DNA of 13,905 nucleotides, taken from the NCBI GenBank assembly GCA_947071955.1, contig CAMTGL010000026.1, positions 1 through 13,905 of the forward strand, written 5' to 3'. This document shows, piece by piece, positions 5,838-13,704 of this stretch. Source of the DNA: an uncultured Plesiomonas sp. GTDB lineage: Bacteria; Pseudomonadota; Gammaproteobacteria; Enterobacterales; CAMTGL01. The notes under the pieces were generated by a model, which saw only the letters and a list, made by a program, of their open reading frames with translations, did no database searches and was not told where the DNA came from. Made by a program: the position numbers and the translations under genes. How positions within the stretch are numbered: the first letter of the stretch is position 1; the number at the start of each line of letters is the position of its first letter.

Positions 5838-7340
5838 TCAAACCAAGCGTTTACGCTGATTAGATGGGGGTATCGCAAGTGATTCACGGTATTTGGCAAT
5901 AGTCCGCCGTGCAACCATGATCCCCTGATCCGCAAGCATTGAGACGATTTTACTGTCACTCAGCGGTTTTGCGGGGTTTTCTTCTGCAACCATCCGCTTT
6001 ACAAGAGCGCGGATCGCTGTAGAGGAGCACTCGCCACCGTCATCGGTATTGACGTGGCTGGAAAAAAAATACTTCAGTTCAAAAATGCCGCGTGGGCTGT
6101 GTAAAAACTTTTGCGTGGTTACGCGGGATATGGTCGATTCATGCATATCCACACGTAACGCTACATCAGCAAGTACCATCGGCTTCATGTGTTCATCGCC
6201 ATACTCAAAAAAATCTTGCTGATGTTCAACAATACAGCAAGCTACTTTGAGCAGCGTATCATTCCGACTCTCTAAGCTTTTAATCAACCACTTTGCATCT
6301 TGCAAGTGGGATCGAATAAATTGTGAGTCAGCGCTGCTATTTGTTTGGCGCGACATCGCCGCATACTGCGGATTTATTGACAAACGCGGTGTTGCATCAC
6401 CGTTGAGTTCAACATGCCACGCGCCGGCCATTTTCCTGACGGCCACATCAGGGATCACATACTCGGTTTCGCGTTGGCATACGCTGTGTCCAGGCCGCGG
6501 GTCGAGCGTTTGAATTAAGGCTATTGCCGTTTTCAGATCATCATCTTTGAGCCGTGTTTCACGGGTTAATCCACGAAAATCGCGGTTTGCCAGTAGATCA
6601 ATATGATCACTGATGATCATTTGTGCTTGTCTGCGTGCTGGTGTCTGCTTTGGCAGTTGTTTTAACTGCACCAATAAACATTCACGCAGATCACGGGCTG
6701 CGACACCGAGTGGATCAAAATGTTGTACGCGAGTCAGTACCGCCTGTATTTCATCTATCTCAATACTGCTGTCACCAAGGCTTGCGCGGATCTCTTCGAG
6801 TGACTGCGTAAGATAACCGTTATCATCTACGGCATCGATCAATGCAACCGCAATGGCATGATCAATATCACTCATGCGTGATAACTGTGCCTGCCAGAGT
6901 AAATAGTCATGGAGCGTTTCACGGGTCTCACCTTGGTAGAGCGGTGCATCACTGTCTACAGTATGGCTGCCACTGACGGCGTGCGCACTGTTTGTGCTGT
7001 AAATATCATCCCACGATGCATCAACAGGCAACTCTTGTGGCAATTGTTGCTGATCGAGTGCATCGCGTGAGTCAAAATCGTGTTCAGCTTGCTCTTCATT
7101 ATACGTCTGCTCATGTTCATCGGCATTGAATGCCTCAGACTGAGTATACGTTGACTCCGATATCTCGGATGACATTTCTTCAATATCATCGGCAAGTTCA
7201 AGCAGAGGGTTACTGTCAAGCGCTTGTTGGATCTCTTGCTGTAGCTCAAGCGTTGACAACTGCAACAGGCGAATAGCCTGTTGTAGCTGAGGCGTCATCG
7301 CTAATTGCTGGCTAAGCTTGAGCTGTAAACTTGGCTTCAT
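5838..7340 (-). CDS. rpoN: RpoN, RNA polymerase sigma-54 factor
   Basis: This 500-residue sigma-54 (E. coli 477) directs RNA polymerase to -24/-12 promoters and needs an AAA+ enhancer-binding activator. Region I, a Gln/Leu-rich activator-interaction segment, covers about 1-50. An acidic variable region II (about 51-135) explains the extra length. The core-binding domain follows; the helix-turn-helix ADVALRVDMHESTISRVTT is at 391-409, with SPRGIFELKYFFSS after it, and the RpoN box ARRTIAKYRE (477-486) reads the -24 element. GAGG lies 5 bases before the ATG. A 131-base gap separates it from lptB, larger than in E. coli, and may hold its own promoter. hpf follows after 25 bases. Confidence 0.98.
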   Translation of the reverse strand: MKPSLQLKLSQQLAMTPQLQQAIRLLQLSTLELQQEIQQALDSNPLLELADDIEEMSSEISESTYTQSEAFNADEHEQTYNEEQAEHDFDSRDALDQQQLPQELPVDASWDDIYSTNSAHAVSGSHTVDSDAPLYQGETRETLHDYLLWQAQLSRMSDIDHAIAVALIDAVDDNGYLTQSLEEIRASLGDSSIEIDEIQAVLTRVQHFDPLGVAARDLRECLLVQLKQLPKQTPARRQAQMIISDHIDLLANRDFRGLTRETRLKDDDLKTAIALIQTLDPRPGHSVCQRETEYVIPDVAVRKMAGAWHVELNGDATPRLSINPQYAAMSRQTNSSADSQFIRSHLQDAKWLIKSLESRNDTLLKVACCIVEHQQDFFEYGDEHMKPMVLADVALRVDMHESTISRVTTQKFLHSPRGIFELKYFFSSHVNTDDGGECSSTAIRALVKRMVAEENPAKPLSDSKIVSMLADQGIMVARRTIAKYRESLAIPPSNQRKRLV

Positions 7341-7471
7341 GTAACCTCAAATATCTGTTACACCTTCAACATGAAGGGAAAATGCAGTATGCAGCCTTGA
7401 TGTGAAATCAATATACAACATGCAATCAACACGTAATCAAATAGAGACTCTGTTGTGCAGATGATAATACG
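7341..7471 (-). promoter_or_regulatory. lptB-rpoN gap with weak promoter candidate and leader hairpin
   Basis: On the minus strand TTGATT (7435-7440) and TATATT (7410-7415) are 19 bp apart, a weak sigma-70-like pair because of the long spacer. Nearer the gene, a 6-bp perfect stem with a 3-base loop (7363-7377) lies in the presumed leader. No intrinsic terminator separates lptB from rpoN, so read-through is expected as well. Confidence 0.3.
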
Positions 7472-8197
7472 TTATAAACGGAATTGATCACCTAGATATA
7501 CGCGTTTGACATGTTCGTCGTCTAAAACTTCTGCAGGGGTCCCGTGCGCAATCATATGGCCTTGACTTACGATGTAAGCATGTTCACATACATCAAGGGT
7601 TTCACGCACGTTATGGTCGGTAATCAGTACACCGAGGCCGCTATCACGCAGATGTTCAATGATTTTTTTGATATCAATAACCGAAATCGGGTCAACACCG
7701 GCAAACGGTTCATCAAGGAGGATAAACTTAGGGTTAGCTGCCAAGGCGCGGGCAATCTCAACCCGCCGGCGCTCACCGCCTGATAACGCCTGACCTAAGC
7801 TATCGCGAATATGCTGAATATGAAACTCATCAAGCAGCTCTTCAGCGCGATCAATGCGGCCTTTATCGTCTAAATCCTGTCGGGTTTCGAGTACCGCCAT
7901 TAGGTTTTTGTAGACACTCAAGCGCCGAAAAATAGAGGCCTCTTGCGGCAAATAGCCGATCCCTTTGCGTGCTCGCGCATGCATCGGCAACAGACTAATA
8001 TCTTCGTCATCAATACGAATGCTGCCATTATCACGTGCAACTAAACCAACCACCATATAAAAAGTGGTGGTTTTACCTGCACCATTCGGGCCGAGTAAGC
8101 CGACAATTTCGCCGGATTTCACGGTCAGACTAACATCGACCACCACTTTGCGGCCTTTATAACTTTTGGCTAAATTTTCTGCGATCAACGTTGCCAT
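7472..8197 (-). CDS. lptB: LptB, ATPase of the LPS exporter
   Basis: This 241-residue ABC ATPase, with LptF and LptG, extracts LPS from the inner membrane and pushes it across the LptC-LptA bridge. Walker A GPNGAGKT is at 36-43, the Q-loop at Gln85, the signature LSGGE at 138-142, Walker B FILLDE at 158-163 with catalytic Glu163, and the switch His at 195. Length equals E. coli LptB. Its ATG directly follows the lptA TAA with no gap and no strong ribosome binding site, so it is coupled to lptA. lptF and lptG are not in the window, as usual. Confidence 0.97.
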   Translation of the reverse strand: MATLIAENLAKSYKGRKVVVDVSLTVKSGEIVGLLGPNGAGKTTTFYMVVGLVARDNGSIRIDDEDISLLPMHARARKGIGYLPQEASIFRRLSVYKNLMAVLETRQDLDDKGRIDRAEELLDEFHIQHIRDSLGQALSGGERRRVEIARALAANPKFILLDEPFAGVDPISVIDIKKIIEHLRDSGLGVLITDHNVRETLDVCEHAYIVSQGHMIAHGTPAEVLDDEHVKRVYLGDQFRL

Positions 8198-8722
8198 TTA
8201 GTTGCTACTTTTCTTGTTGGAGTTATTGAGCTGAGCCGGTTGCAGCACAGTGACAACCCGCTGACCTTTATTGCTGAACGCTTCCATTTGCTGCTTTTGC
8301 ATCAAATAGGTTATGCGGTCGGCCTTCACGCTGCTGTCTAGTTGTTTGAGTTCTGCGTTATCGATCAGTTCCACAAAATCAGTACCTAAATCGTAACGCA
8401 TTTTATCGGCGTAGCCATCAACCGGTTTGCCGTTATCCTGCATTTGATAGAAGGTGGCCGGTTTACCAAAGGCTTCGATAATTTCTTTGCCTTTCTCATC
8501 TTTTGGTCTGATAACAACCACTTTATTGGCGGTCACTTTGATTGTGCCTTGTGTGAGCACGACATTACCGGTAAATACCACGGTATTGGTTGCCAGATCG
8601 AGAGACTGCTGCTCTGAGTTGATGTTAATTGGCTGGTCGGTGTCGCCTTTGACAGCAAACGCGGGGCGGCTCAACATCACCAGAGTAAAAGCGGCCAGTA
8701 AACTACGGTTTTTTAATTTCAT
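8198..8722 (-). CDS. lptA: LptA, periplasmic LPS transport bridge
   Basis: This 174-residue precursor (E. coli 185) polymerises into a beta-jellyroll bridge that carries LPS from LptC to LptD. The signal peptide is MKLKNRSLLAAFTLVMLSRP followed by AFA, with cleavage expected near residue 23. The OstA-like fold shows in the repeated strands ININSEQQSLDLATNTVVFTGNV, GTIKVTANKVVV and VELIDNAEL. The start at 8720-8722 lies 20 bases inside lptC, the same overlap length as rapZ/ptsO. lptB follows with no gap. The C-terminus is Asn/Ser/Lys-rich and probably disordered. Confidence 0.95.
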   Translation of the reverse strand: MKLKNRSLLAAFTLVMLSRPAFAVKGDTDQPININSEQQSLDLATNTVVFTGNVVLTQGTIKVTANKVVVIRPKDEKGKEIIEAFGKPATFYQMQDNGKPVDGYADKMRYDLGTDFVELIDNAELKQLDSSVKADRITYLMQKQQMEAFSNKGQRVVTVLQPAQLNNSNKKSSN

Positions 8723-9260
8723 AATACGATTTTACCTGCTCTTGAAGTGCTGCCGTTCGATTGCGTAAGTTACCGACCATCTTCAGACCGGTCGAGGTGA
8801 AGTTGGCACCGTATAGTTTCACTTCGGTATCAGAGGTTATATCTTGCGTCTTCAGATTGATGGTCGCCTGTGCGGTTTCAAGGCGCTCAAGCTGTGATTC
8901 TGGTGTTAGGCTGTTAACCTCAACGTTGTTCTTCAGATACAGCATCCGATCTTTGGTTAATACGGCACTGTCGGCACGCACCATCCAGATGGGGATCCCT
9001 GTTTGTGAATAGAGCGTCATCAAGGGTTGGGTAAAATCAGTATCCCCCGTTTCAGCGTAATATTTCACCTTGGTTGAGACCAATTTATAGTGCAGTTTCC
9101 CTTCTGGATCATACACTACGGTTAACATATTGTTGCCCCAAAACGAAGGATCGCCTTTTACTGTACCCAGCGTCGGGGCGACCTGCTCAGAGGTGGCGAC
9201 AAGCCACCCGACAAGTACGATTGCAATCGCGCCGAGAAACAGACTCAGGCGGACATTCAT
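8703..9260 (-). CDS. lptC: LptC, inner-membrane anchored LPS transport protein
   Basis: This 185-residue bitopic protein (E. coli 191) receives LPS from LptB2FG and passes it to LptA. One N-terminal membrane anchor is visible (about residues 4-23, LSLFLGAIAIVLVGWLVA). The rest is the periplasmic jellyroll, with typical segments YDPEGKLHYKLVSTKVKYYAETGDTDF, LTKDRMLYLKNNVEV and TINLKTQDITSDTEVKLYG. It starts in an ATGA overlap with the kdsC stop and ends 20 bases inside lptA, so the three genes are translationally coupled. Confidence 0.95.
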   Translation of the reverse strand: MNVRLSLFLGAIAIVLVGWLVATSEQVAPTLGTVKGDPSFWGNNMLTVVYDPEGKLHYKLVSTKVKYYAETGDTDFTQPLMTLYSQTGIPIWMVRADSAVLTKDRMLYLKNNVEVNSLTPESQLERLETAQATINLKTQDITSDTEVKLYGANFTSTGLKMVGNLRNRTAALQEQVKSYYEIKKP

Positions 9261-9808
9261 ATAGAGTGCCCCTGTGCGCTTTCAAGTTTACCTTGTGCCA
9301 GCAAAATCAGATCGCACAGTTCACGTACTGCACCATGCCCACCTTTAAAATTGGTGGTGTAATCAGCGCGAGGCAGCAACAGTGGGTGGGCATCTGCCAC
9401 ACAGACTGACAGTCCAACCTCTTTCATTACCGGCCAGTCAATTAGGTCATCGCCAATATAGGCTACCTGCTCGGGGCGTAGATTCAAGGTACTTATCAGC
9501 TCACGAAAGGCAATAATTTTATCGAGTTGCCCCTGATACAGGTGGGTGATCCCAAGTGTTTTAGCGCGGTTAGCAACCAGTTGTGATGAGCGGCCGGTAA
9601 TGATCCCGACTTCAATATCAGAGGTCAGCAGACAGCGAATGCCATAACCATCACGCACATGAAATGCTTTTAGCTCTTCGCCCTGATTACCCATATAAAT
9701 TAACCCATCAGACAGCACACCATCAACATCGCAAATAAGCAGTTTTATTTGCGCGGCGCGCTCCAGTACCGAACGCTCTACGGCACCGTAACAGGTATCA
9801 ATTAACAT
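9257..9808 (-). CDS. kdsC: KdsC, Kdo-8-phosphate phosphatase
   Basis: This 183-residue HAD-superfamily C0-type phosphatase removes phosphate from 3-deoxy-D-manno-octulosonate 8-phosphate, giving Kdo for the LPS inner core. The nucleophile and acid-base pair are Asp27 and Asp29 in LLICDVDGVLSDG; motif II is Thr71 in IITGR, motif III Lys97, and motif IV Asp120-Asp121 in YIGDDLIDWP. Family members are tetramers in the cytoplasm. The start overlaps the kdsD stop by one base (TAATG), with CCGGAG upstream as a ribosome binding site. Confidence 0.97.
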   Translation of the reverse strand: MLIDTCYGAVERSVLERAAQIKLLICDVDGVLSDGLIYMGNQGEELKAFHVRDGYGIRCLLTSDIEVGIITGRSSQLVANRAKTLGITHLYQGQLDKIIAFRELISTLNLRPEQVAYIGDDLIDWPVMKEVGLSVCVADAHPLLLPRADYTTNFKGGHGAVRELCDLILLAQGKLESAQGHSI

Positions 9809-10782
9809 TATACTACTCCGGCTTTTAACAGATCATACATGTGGATAACGCCCACAAGCACATCATTTTGTGTCACCAACAGGCACGAAACACAACGCTT
9901 TTGCATCATATTGAGTGCCTCAACAGCTAATGATTCAGGGTCAATGCGCAGGCCACCGCGTGTCATTACACTTTCGATGGCAATATTATTCAGATCGTGG
10001 TGTAAATCGAATACCCGACGCAGATCGCCGTCAGTAAAAATGCCCTGAATATGCATCATGTCATCACAGATTACTACCATTCCCAGTTTCTTGCGGGAAA
10101 TTTCCAATACGGTATCGCGTAAACTGGCTGTTGGCGCGATAAAGGGCAGATCATCGCCGGTATGCATAATATCTTTTACTTTCAGCAGCAGCTTACGCCC
10201 GAGTGCACCACCGGGGTGTGACAGTGCGAAGTCATCGGCGGTAAAACCGCGTGCTTTGAGCAGTGCAATGGCAAGAGCATCACCCATCACTAAGGTTGCG
10301 GTAGTGCTTGATGTCGGGGCAAGACCCAGTGGGCAGGCCTCTTGCGGTACATGAATACACAAATGAGCATCTGATAGCCGACCCATGGTGCTGTCAGGTT
10401 TACTTGTCATGCAAATCAATGGGTTACCAAGACGCTTAATCACGGGGATCAGGGTTAAGATCTCGTGCGCTTCACCGGAATTTGAGATAGCCAGAACCAC
10501 ATCATCTTTGCTCAGCATTCCTAAATCGCCGTGACTGGCTTCACCTGGATGAACGAAAAATGCAGGCGTCCCGGTGCTGGCAAAGGTGGCGGCAATTTTG
10601 CGCCCAATATGGCCTGATTTCCCCATTCCCATGACAACCACTTTGCCGCTGCATTCGTAAATTAATTTACAGGCGTGCGCAAAATTAGCATCAATATACT
10701 GATCGAGCTGATCAATACTGTCACGCTCAATAGTCAGAACGTGGCGTCCCCAGTGCTGGAAGTCAAAAGCATTTGGCATCAT
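9808..10782 (-). CDS. kdsD: KdsD, D-arabinose 5-phosphate isomerase
   Basis: It converts ribulose 5-phosphate to arabinose 5-phosphate, the first dedicated step to Kdo. A sugar-isomerase (SIS) domain carries KVVVMGMGKSGHIGRK, ISNSGEAHEI, EACPLGLAPTSSTTAT and LSHPGGALGRK, covering the Lys, Glu, Glu and His positions implicated in the family active site. Two CBS domains follow, in the C-terminal part (for example IFTDGDLRRVFD). I chose the ATG at 10780-10782 (324 residues; E. coli 328) because homology begins around FDFQ, five residues in, and a GAGAG stretch precedes it. The next ATG (10777-10779) is equally possible. An in-frame ATG at 10831-10833 would add 17 residues, but has no ribosome binding site and lies in a hairpin. 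It overlaps kdsC by one base. Confidence 0.95.
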   Translation of the reverse strand: MMPNAFDFQHWGRHVLTIERDSIDQLDQYIDANFAHACKLIYECSGKVVVMGMGKSGHIGRKIAATFASTGTPAFFVHPGEASHGDLGMLSKDDVVLAISNSGEAHEILTLIPVIKRLGNPLICMTSKPDSTMGRLSDAHLCIHVPQEACPLGLAPTSSTTATLVMGDALAIALLKARGFTADDFALSHPGGALGRKLLLKVKDIMHTGDDLPFIAPTASLRDTVLEISRKKLGMVVICDDMMHIQGIFTDGDLRRVFDLHHDLNNIAIESVMTRGGLRIDPESLAVEALNMMQKRCVSCLLVTQNDVLVGVIHMYDLLKAGVV

Positions 10783-10809
10783 GGCTCTCGCAAATTTAAA
10801 AGAGTTTTC

Positions 10810-10848
10810 GCAAAAAGTGTGCAACACCACCATCGTTTATGGTGTGGA
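10810..10848 (-). other. hairpins and T-run between yrbG and kdsD
   Basis: On the minus strand a 6-bp perfect stem CACCAT/ATGGTG with a 5-base loop (about 10827-10843) is followed by a short GTGT/ACAC hairpin and then TTTTT (ending near 10813). It resembles a weak terminator or attenuator after yrbG. It also lies over the alternative upstream kdsD ATG. Confidence 0.35.
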
Positions 10849-10853
10849 TTGTC

Positions 10854-11810
10854 TTACGCCTGCATCTGTTGCAGCAGCATGGTCAGATAAGCAATAAAAC
10901 TGCCCAATAACAGCACGCCAGCAATACGGCCAATGCGATGGCTGCGACGCAGACACAGTGCCGCTAAAAACAGGCTAGCCCCCATCATAACCATAAAATC
11001 GCGGCTAAATGCTGCGGGGTCGGTTGCAAAAGGGGAAATTAATGCTGGAATACCCAACACAGTCAAGATGTTAAAGATATTTGAGCCAATGATATTGCCC
11101 AGCGCCATATCATCTTCGCCCTTGAGTGCGCCAGTCACTGAGGTTGCTAGCTCCGGTAAACTCGTGCCAATGGCGATCACGGTCAGGCCAATAATCAGCT
11201 CGCTCATACCCAATGCATGTGCAATCACGGTGGCATTATCCACCATCAGTTTTGATGAGAGCGGCAGCACAATGAGGCCAACCATTACCCAAAAACTGGC
11301 CCGGCCCCGCCTGACCCCTTCCGGAATATCATCATCGGGCTCAGTAATGCCGGTGCGTGCCGCAGAGCGGGCAAGGTGTGTCATATAAAGCATAAACAGC
11401 GCAAACACGGCTAATAGGATAAAAGATTCTATTCTGCCCAAATAATTGTTGTACAACAAAATGCCGGCCAGTACAGAAACGCCCAACATAATGGCTAATT
11501 CACGTTTAATAATCGTTGTGTTGACTTTTAGCGGGCAGATTAGCGCCACTACACCTAAGATTAACAGGATATTGGCGATATTCGAACCAATCGCATTCCC
11601 GACTGCTGTATTGCTGTGCCCACTGAATGCGGCTGTGGCAGAAACCACCATTTCAGGGGCAGAGGTGCCCATACCGACGATGGTCATACCGATAATCAGT
11701 GGCGGAACATGAAAGCTTTTTGCTAATGCTGCAGCGCCGTAAACAAGGCGGTCAGCACTCCAGACCAATAAAACTAAACCCAGCACTAATAAAGAAACGG
11801 CAAGCCACAT
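10854..11810 (-). CDS. yrbG: YrbG, CaCA-family calcium/sodium antiporter
   Basis: This 318-residue inner-membrane protein (E. coli 325) belongs to the cation/Ca2+ exchanger superfamily. The inverted repeat architecture is obvious: alpha-1 has VGMGTSAPEMVVSATAA (about 45-61) and GNAIGSNIANILLILG (71-86), and alpha-2 has IAIGTSLPELATSVTGAL (212-229) and GNIIGSNIFNILTVLG (238-253). About ten hydrophobic segments flank a charged cytoplasmic loop (about 147-171). The transported ion and physiological role are not established for the E. coli protein. CAGGA eight bases before the ATG (11808-11810) is a fair ribosome binding site. yrbG starts the leftward cluster and diverges from mlaF, as in E. coli. 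Confidence 0.95.
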   Translation of the reverse strand: MWLAVSLLVLGLVLLVWSADRLVYGAAALAKSFHVPPLIIGMTIVGMGTSAPEMVVSATAAFSGHSNTAVGNAIGSNIANILLILGVVALICPLKVNTTIIKRELAIMLGVSVLAGILLYNNYLGRIESFILLAVFALFMLYMTHLARSAARTGITEPDDDIPEGVRRGRASFWVMVGLIVLPLSSKLMVDNATVIAHALGMSELIIGLTVIAIGTSLPELATSVTGALKGEDDMALGNIIGSNIFNILTVLGIPALISPFATDPAAFSRDFMVMMGASLFLAALCLRRSHRIGRIAGVLLLGSFIAYLTMLLQQMQA

Positions 11811-11840
11811 TAAGTAAATCCTGTTGTGATAATTTGTGGT

Positions 11841-11868
11841 TTAATACATCTGCAATGTTGCAGTACAA
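11841..11868 (-). promoter_or_regulatory. candidate yrbG promoter
   Basis: Reading the minus strand, TTGTAC (11863-11868) and TATTAA (11841-11846) are 16 bp apart, about 31 bases before the yrbG start. The match is moderate. The dyad CTGCAA/TTGCAG (11850-11863) fills the spacer. Confidence 0.3.
11850..11863. promoter_or_regulatory. 14-bp dyad in the yrbG upstream region
   Basis: CTGCAATGTTGCAG is two perfect 6-bp half-sites around a 2-bp centre, typical of a dimeric regulator site in size. It lies between the candidate -35 and -10 of yrbG. The binding protein is unknown. Confidence 0.35.
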
Positions 11869-11870
11869 TT

Positions 11871-11897
11871 TGTAGTCATCACACTGATGTAGTCATC
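11871..11897. repeat. 10-bp direct repeat, 17-bp period
   Basis: TGTAGTCATC occurs at 11871-11880 and again at 11888-11897. The period is not an exact number of helical turns. It could be paired regulator sites or chance. Confidence 0.45.
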
Positions 11898-12044
11898 TTG
11901 TTTAATTACAGCATGTAATGATCATCTGTAATAGACATTGATAGGATAAGTGATGGCTAAATACCGCCTTAGCATGTGGTATTGCGGCTAATTTTGACTG
12001 CCGAACGGCAAAAAGTAAAACGGCAACATTCATTCATGGGTGTG

Positions 12045-12073
12045 TTGAGATATTAGCGTGGAATGCCTATCAT
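12045..12073 (+). promoter_or_regulatory. strong sigma-70 promoter of the mla operon
   Basis: TTGAGA (12045-12050) and TATCAT (12068-12073) are separated by 17 bp, each matching consensus at 5 of 6 positions. Transcription would begin near 12080, leaving a leader of about 34 bases before mlaF. Confidence 0.75.
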
Positions 12074-12113
12074 GCCCGCGGCCTAATTATCTCGGTTATT
12101 TAAAGAGAACGTG

Positions 12114-12917
12114 ATGACTCATACTCAGACTCACTTGGTAGAAGTCCGCAATATGAGCTTCTCCCGTGGCGATCGGCCGATTTTTGAGGATATTAACCTC
12201 AGCGTTCCCCGTGGCAAAATTACTGCCATTATGGGGCCGTCAGGGATCGGCAAAACAACATTATTGCGCTTAATTGGCGGGCAATTACAGCCTACCTCCG
12301 GCGAAATTTGGTTTGATGGCGATAATATACCGTCATTGTCGCGCCGTCAGCTGTATGACGTGCGCAAAAAAATGAGCATGCTATTTCAATCAGGCGCGCT
12401 ATTCACTGACTTAAATGTCTTTGAAAATGTGGCATTTGCACTGCGTGAACACAGTCAGCTACCCGAGCCTTTATTACGGCAAGTTGTATTAATGAAGCTC
12501 GAGTCAGTGGGATTACGTGGTGCTGCTGATTTGATGCCGGCCGAGTTGTCAGGCGGCATGGCTCGCCGAGCAGCACTTGCCCGCGCGATAGCCCTCGATC
12601 CTGAACTCATCATGTTTGATGAGCCTTTTGCGGGGCAAGATCCGATCAATATGGGGATCTTAGTCACGCTGATTCGTCAGCTCAATCAATCGCTGGGCTT
12701 GAGTTGTATTGTGGTATCGCATGATGTGCCGGAAGTGCTCAGTATTGCAGACTACGCCTATATCGTTGCAGAACAACATGTGATTGCTCACGGCGCACCA
12801 CAAGCGCTGCGTGAGCATACTGACCCTCGGGTTCGCCAATTTCTCGATGGAAAAGCCGATGGCCCAGTGCCATTTAGTTTTCCCGCTCAGGATTACCGTA
12901 CGGAGTTATTTGGCTAA
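12114..12917 (+). CDS. mlaF: MlaF, ATPase of the Mla phospholipid transporter
   Basis: This 267-residue ABC ATPase (E. coli 269) powers MlaFEDB, which moves phospholipids between the inner membrane and MlaC to keep outer-membrane asymmetry. Walker A GPSGIGKT is at 41-48, the Q-loop at Gln92, signature LSGGM at 145-149, Walker B LIMFDE at 165-170 and the switch His at 203. The C-terminal RVRQFLDGKADGPVPF matches the family tail. I chose ATG at 12114 over the GTG at 12111 because AAGAGA is spaced better for it. The stop overlaps the mlaE start by one base. Confidence 0.97.
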   Translation: MTHTQTHLVEVRNMSFSRGDRPIFEDINLSVPRGKITAIMGPSGIGKTTLLRLIGGQLQPTSGEIWFDGDNIPSLSRRQLYDVRKKMSMLFQSGALFTDLNVFENVAFALREHSQLPEPLLRQVVLMKLESVGLRGAADLMPAELSGGMARRAALARAIALDPELIMFDEPFAGQDPINMGILVTLIRQLNQSLGLSCIVVSHDVPEVLSIADYAYIVAEQHVIAHGAPQALREHTDPRVRQFLDGKADGPVPFSFPAQDYRTELFG

Positions 12918-13699
12918 TGTTACTCGATACGCTGGCTTCATTTGGCCGCAGCGGGCTGCAAACCTGTGCTACCTTCGGGCGGGCAGGAATAATGCTGGCT
13001 GGTGCGCTAATTGGGCGGCCACAACCGCGTAAACAGTTCCCATTGCTACTGCGTCAGCTTTACAGCATTGGCGTGCAATCGTTACTGATTATTTTAGTCT
13101 CGGGGCTTTTTATTGGCATGGTGCTGGCCTTGCAAGGTTACATCATTCTGGTTGATTTTGGCGCAGAGACAAGCCTTGGGCAGATGGTTGCCTTATCGCT
13201 GTTTCGTGAACTTGGGCCTGTTGTCACCGCCTTGTTGTTTGCAGGACGTGCTGGCTCTGCTATCACTGCAGAGATAGGTTTGATGAAAGCCACTGAACAG
13301 CTCTCTAGCCTTGAAATGATGGCGGTAGACCCGTTACGCCGAGTCATTGCTCCGCGCTTTTGGGCCGGTGTCATCAGCATGCCAATTCTTTCAACCATCT
13401 TTGTCGCTGTAGGGGTATGGGGTGGTTCGGTGGTGGGTGTTGACTGGAAAGGCATTGACCACGGTAGTTTTTGGTCAGTGATGCAATCTTCGGTCAGTTG
13501 GTCATATGATCTGCTTAATGGCTTTTTAAAAAGCGTGGTTTTTGCCATCACCGTGATGTGGATTGCCCTGTTTAATGGATACGATGCCGTCCCTACGTCG
13601 GCAGGAATTAGTCAGGCTACGACTCGCACAGTTGTGCACTCGTCGTTAGCCGTATTAGCATTAGATTTCGTGCTTACCGCACTGATGTTTGGGAACTGA
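12917..13699 (+). CDS. mlaE: MlaE, permease of the Mla phospholipid transporter
   Basis: At 260 residues it is the same length as E. coli MlaE, the membrane subunit of the MlaFEDB transporter. Hydrophobic segments are visible at about 52-78, 88-112, 143-172 and beyond. The conserved FRELGPVVTALLFAGRAGSAITAEIGLMKATEQLSSLE stretch (about 96-133) contains the loop that contacts the MlaF ATPase. The ATG at 12917-12919 shares one base with the mlaF stop, and mlaD follows after 5 bases. Confidence 0.97.
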   Translation: MLLDTLASFGRSGLQTCATFGRAGIMLAGALIGRPQPRKQFPLLLRQLYSIGVQSLLIILVSGLFIGMVLALQGYIILVDFGAETSLGQMVALSLFRELGPVVTALLFAGRAGSAITAEIGLMKATEQLSSLEMMAVDPLRRVIAPRFWAGVISMPILSTIFVAVGVWGGSVVGVDWKGIDHGSFWSVMQSSVSWSYDLLNGFLKSVVFAITVMWIALFNGYDAVPTSAGISQATTRTVVHSSLAVLALDFVLTALMFGN

Positions 13700-13704
13700 T
13701 CTGC

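Larger units (their letters stand above)
11811..12113. other. 303-base divergent yrbG-mlaF regulatory region
   Basis: No gene is seen. The region holds a strong mlaF promoter, a weaker yrbG promoter candidate, a 10-bp direct repeat, and several dyads (11850-11863, 11960-11983, and TGCCG/CGGCA near 11999-12010). It also has an 8-base direct repeat AACGGCAA at 12004-12011 and 12019-12026. Confidence 0.6.

Noticed and set aside
10933..11388. 151-residue frame antisense to yrbG
   Set aside because: Complement of the repeated CaCA transmembrane coding sequence; composition typical of an antisense shadow.
12111..12113. GTG as the mlaF start
   Set aside because: The ATG immediately after it has better spacing to AAGAGA and matches the family length.
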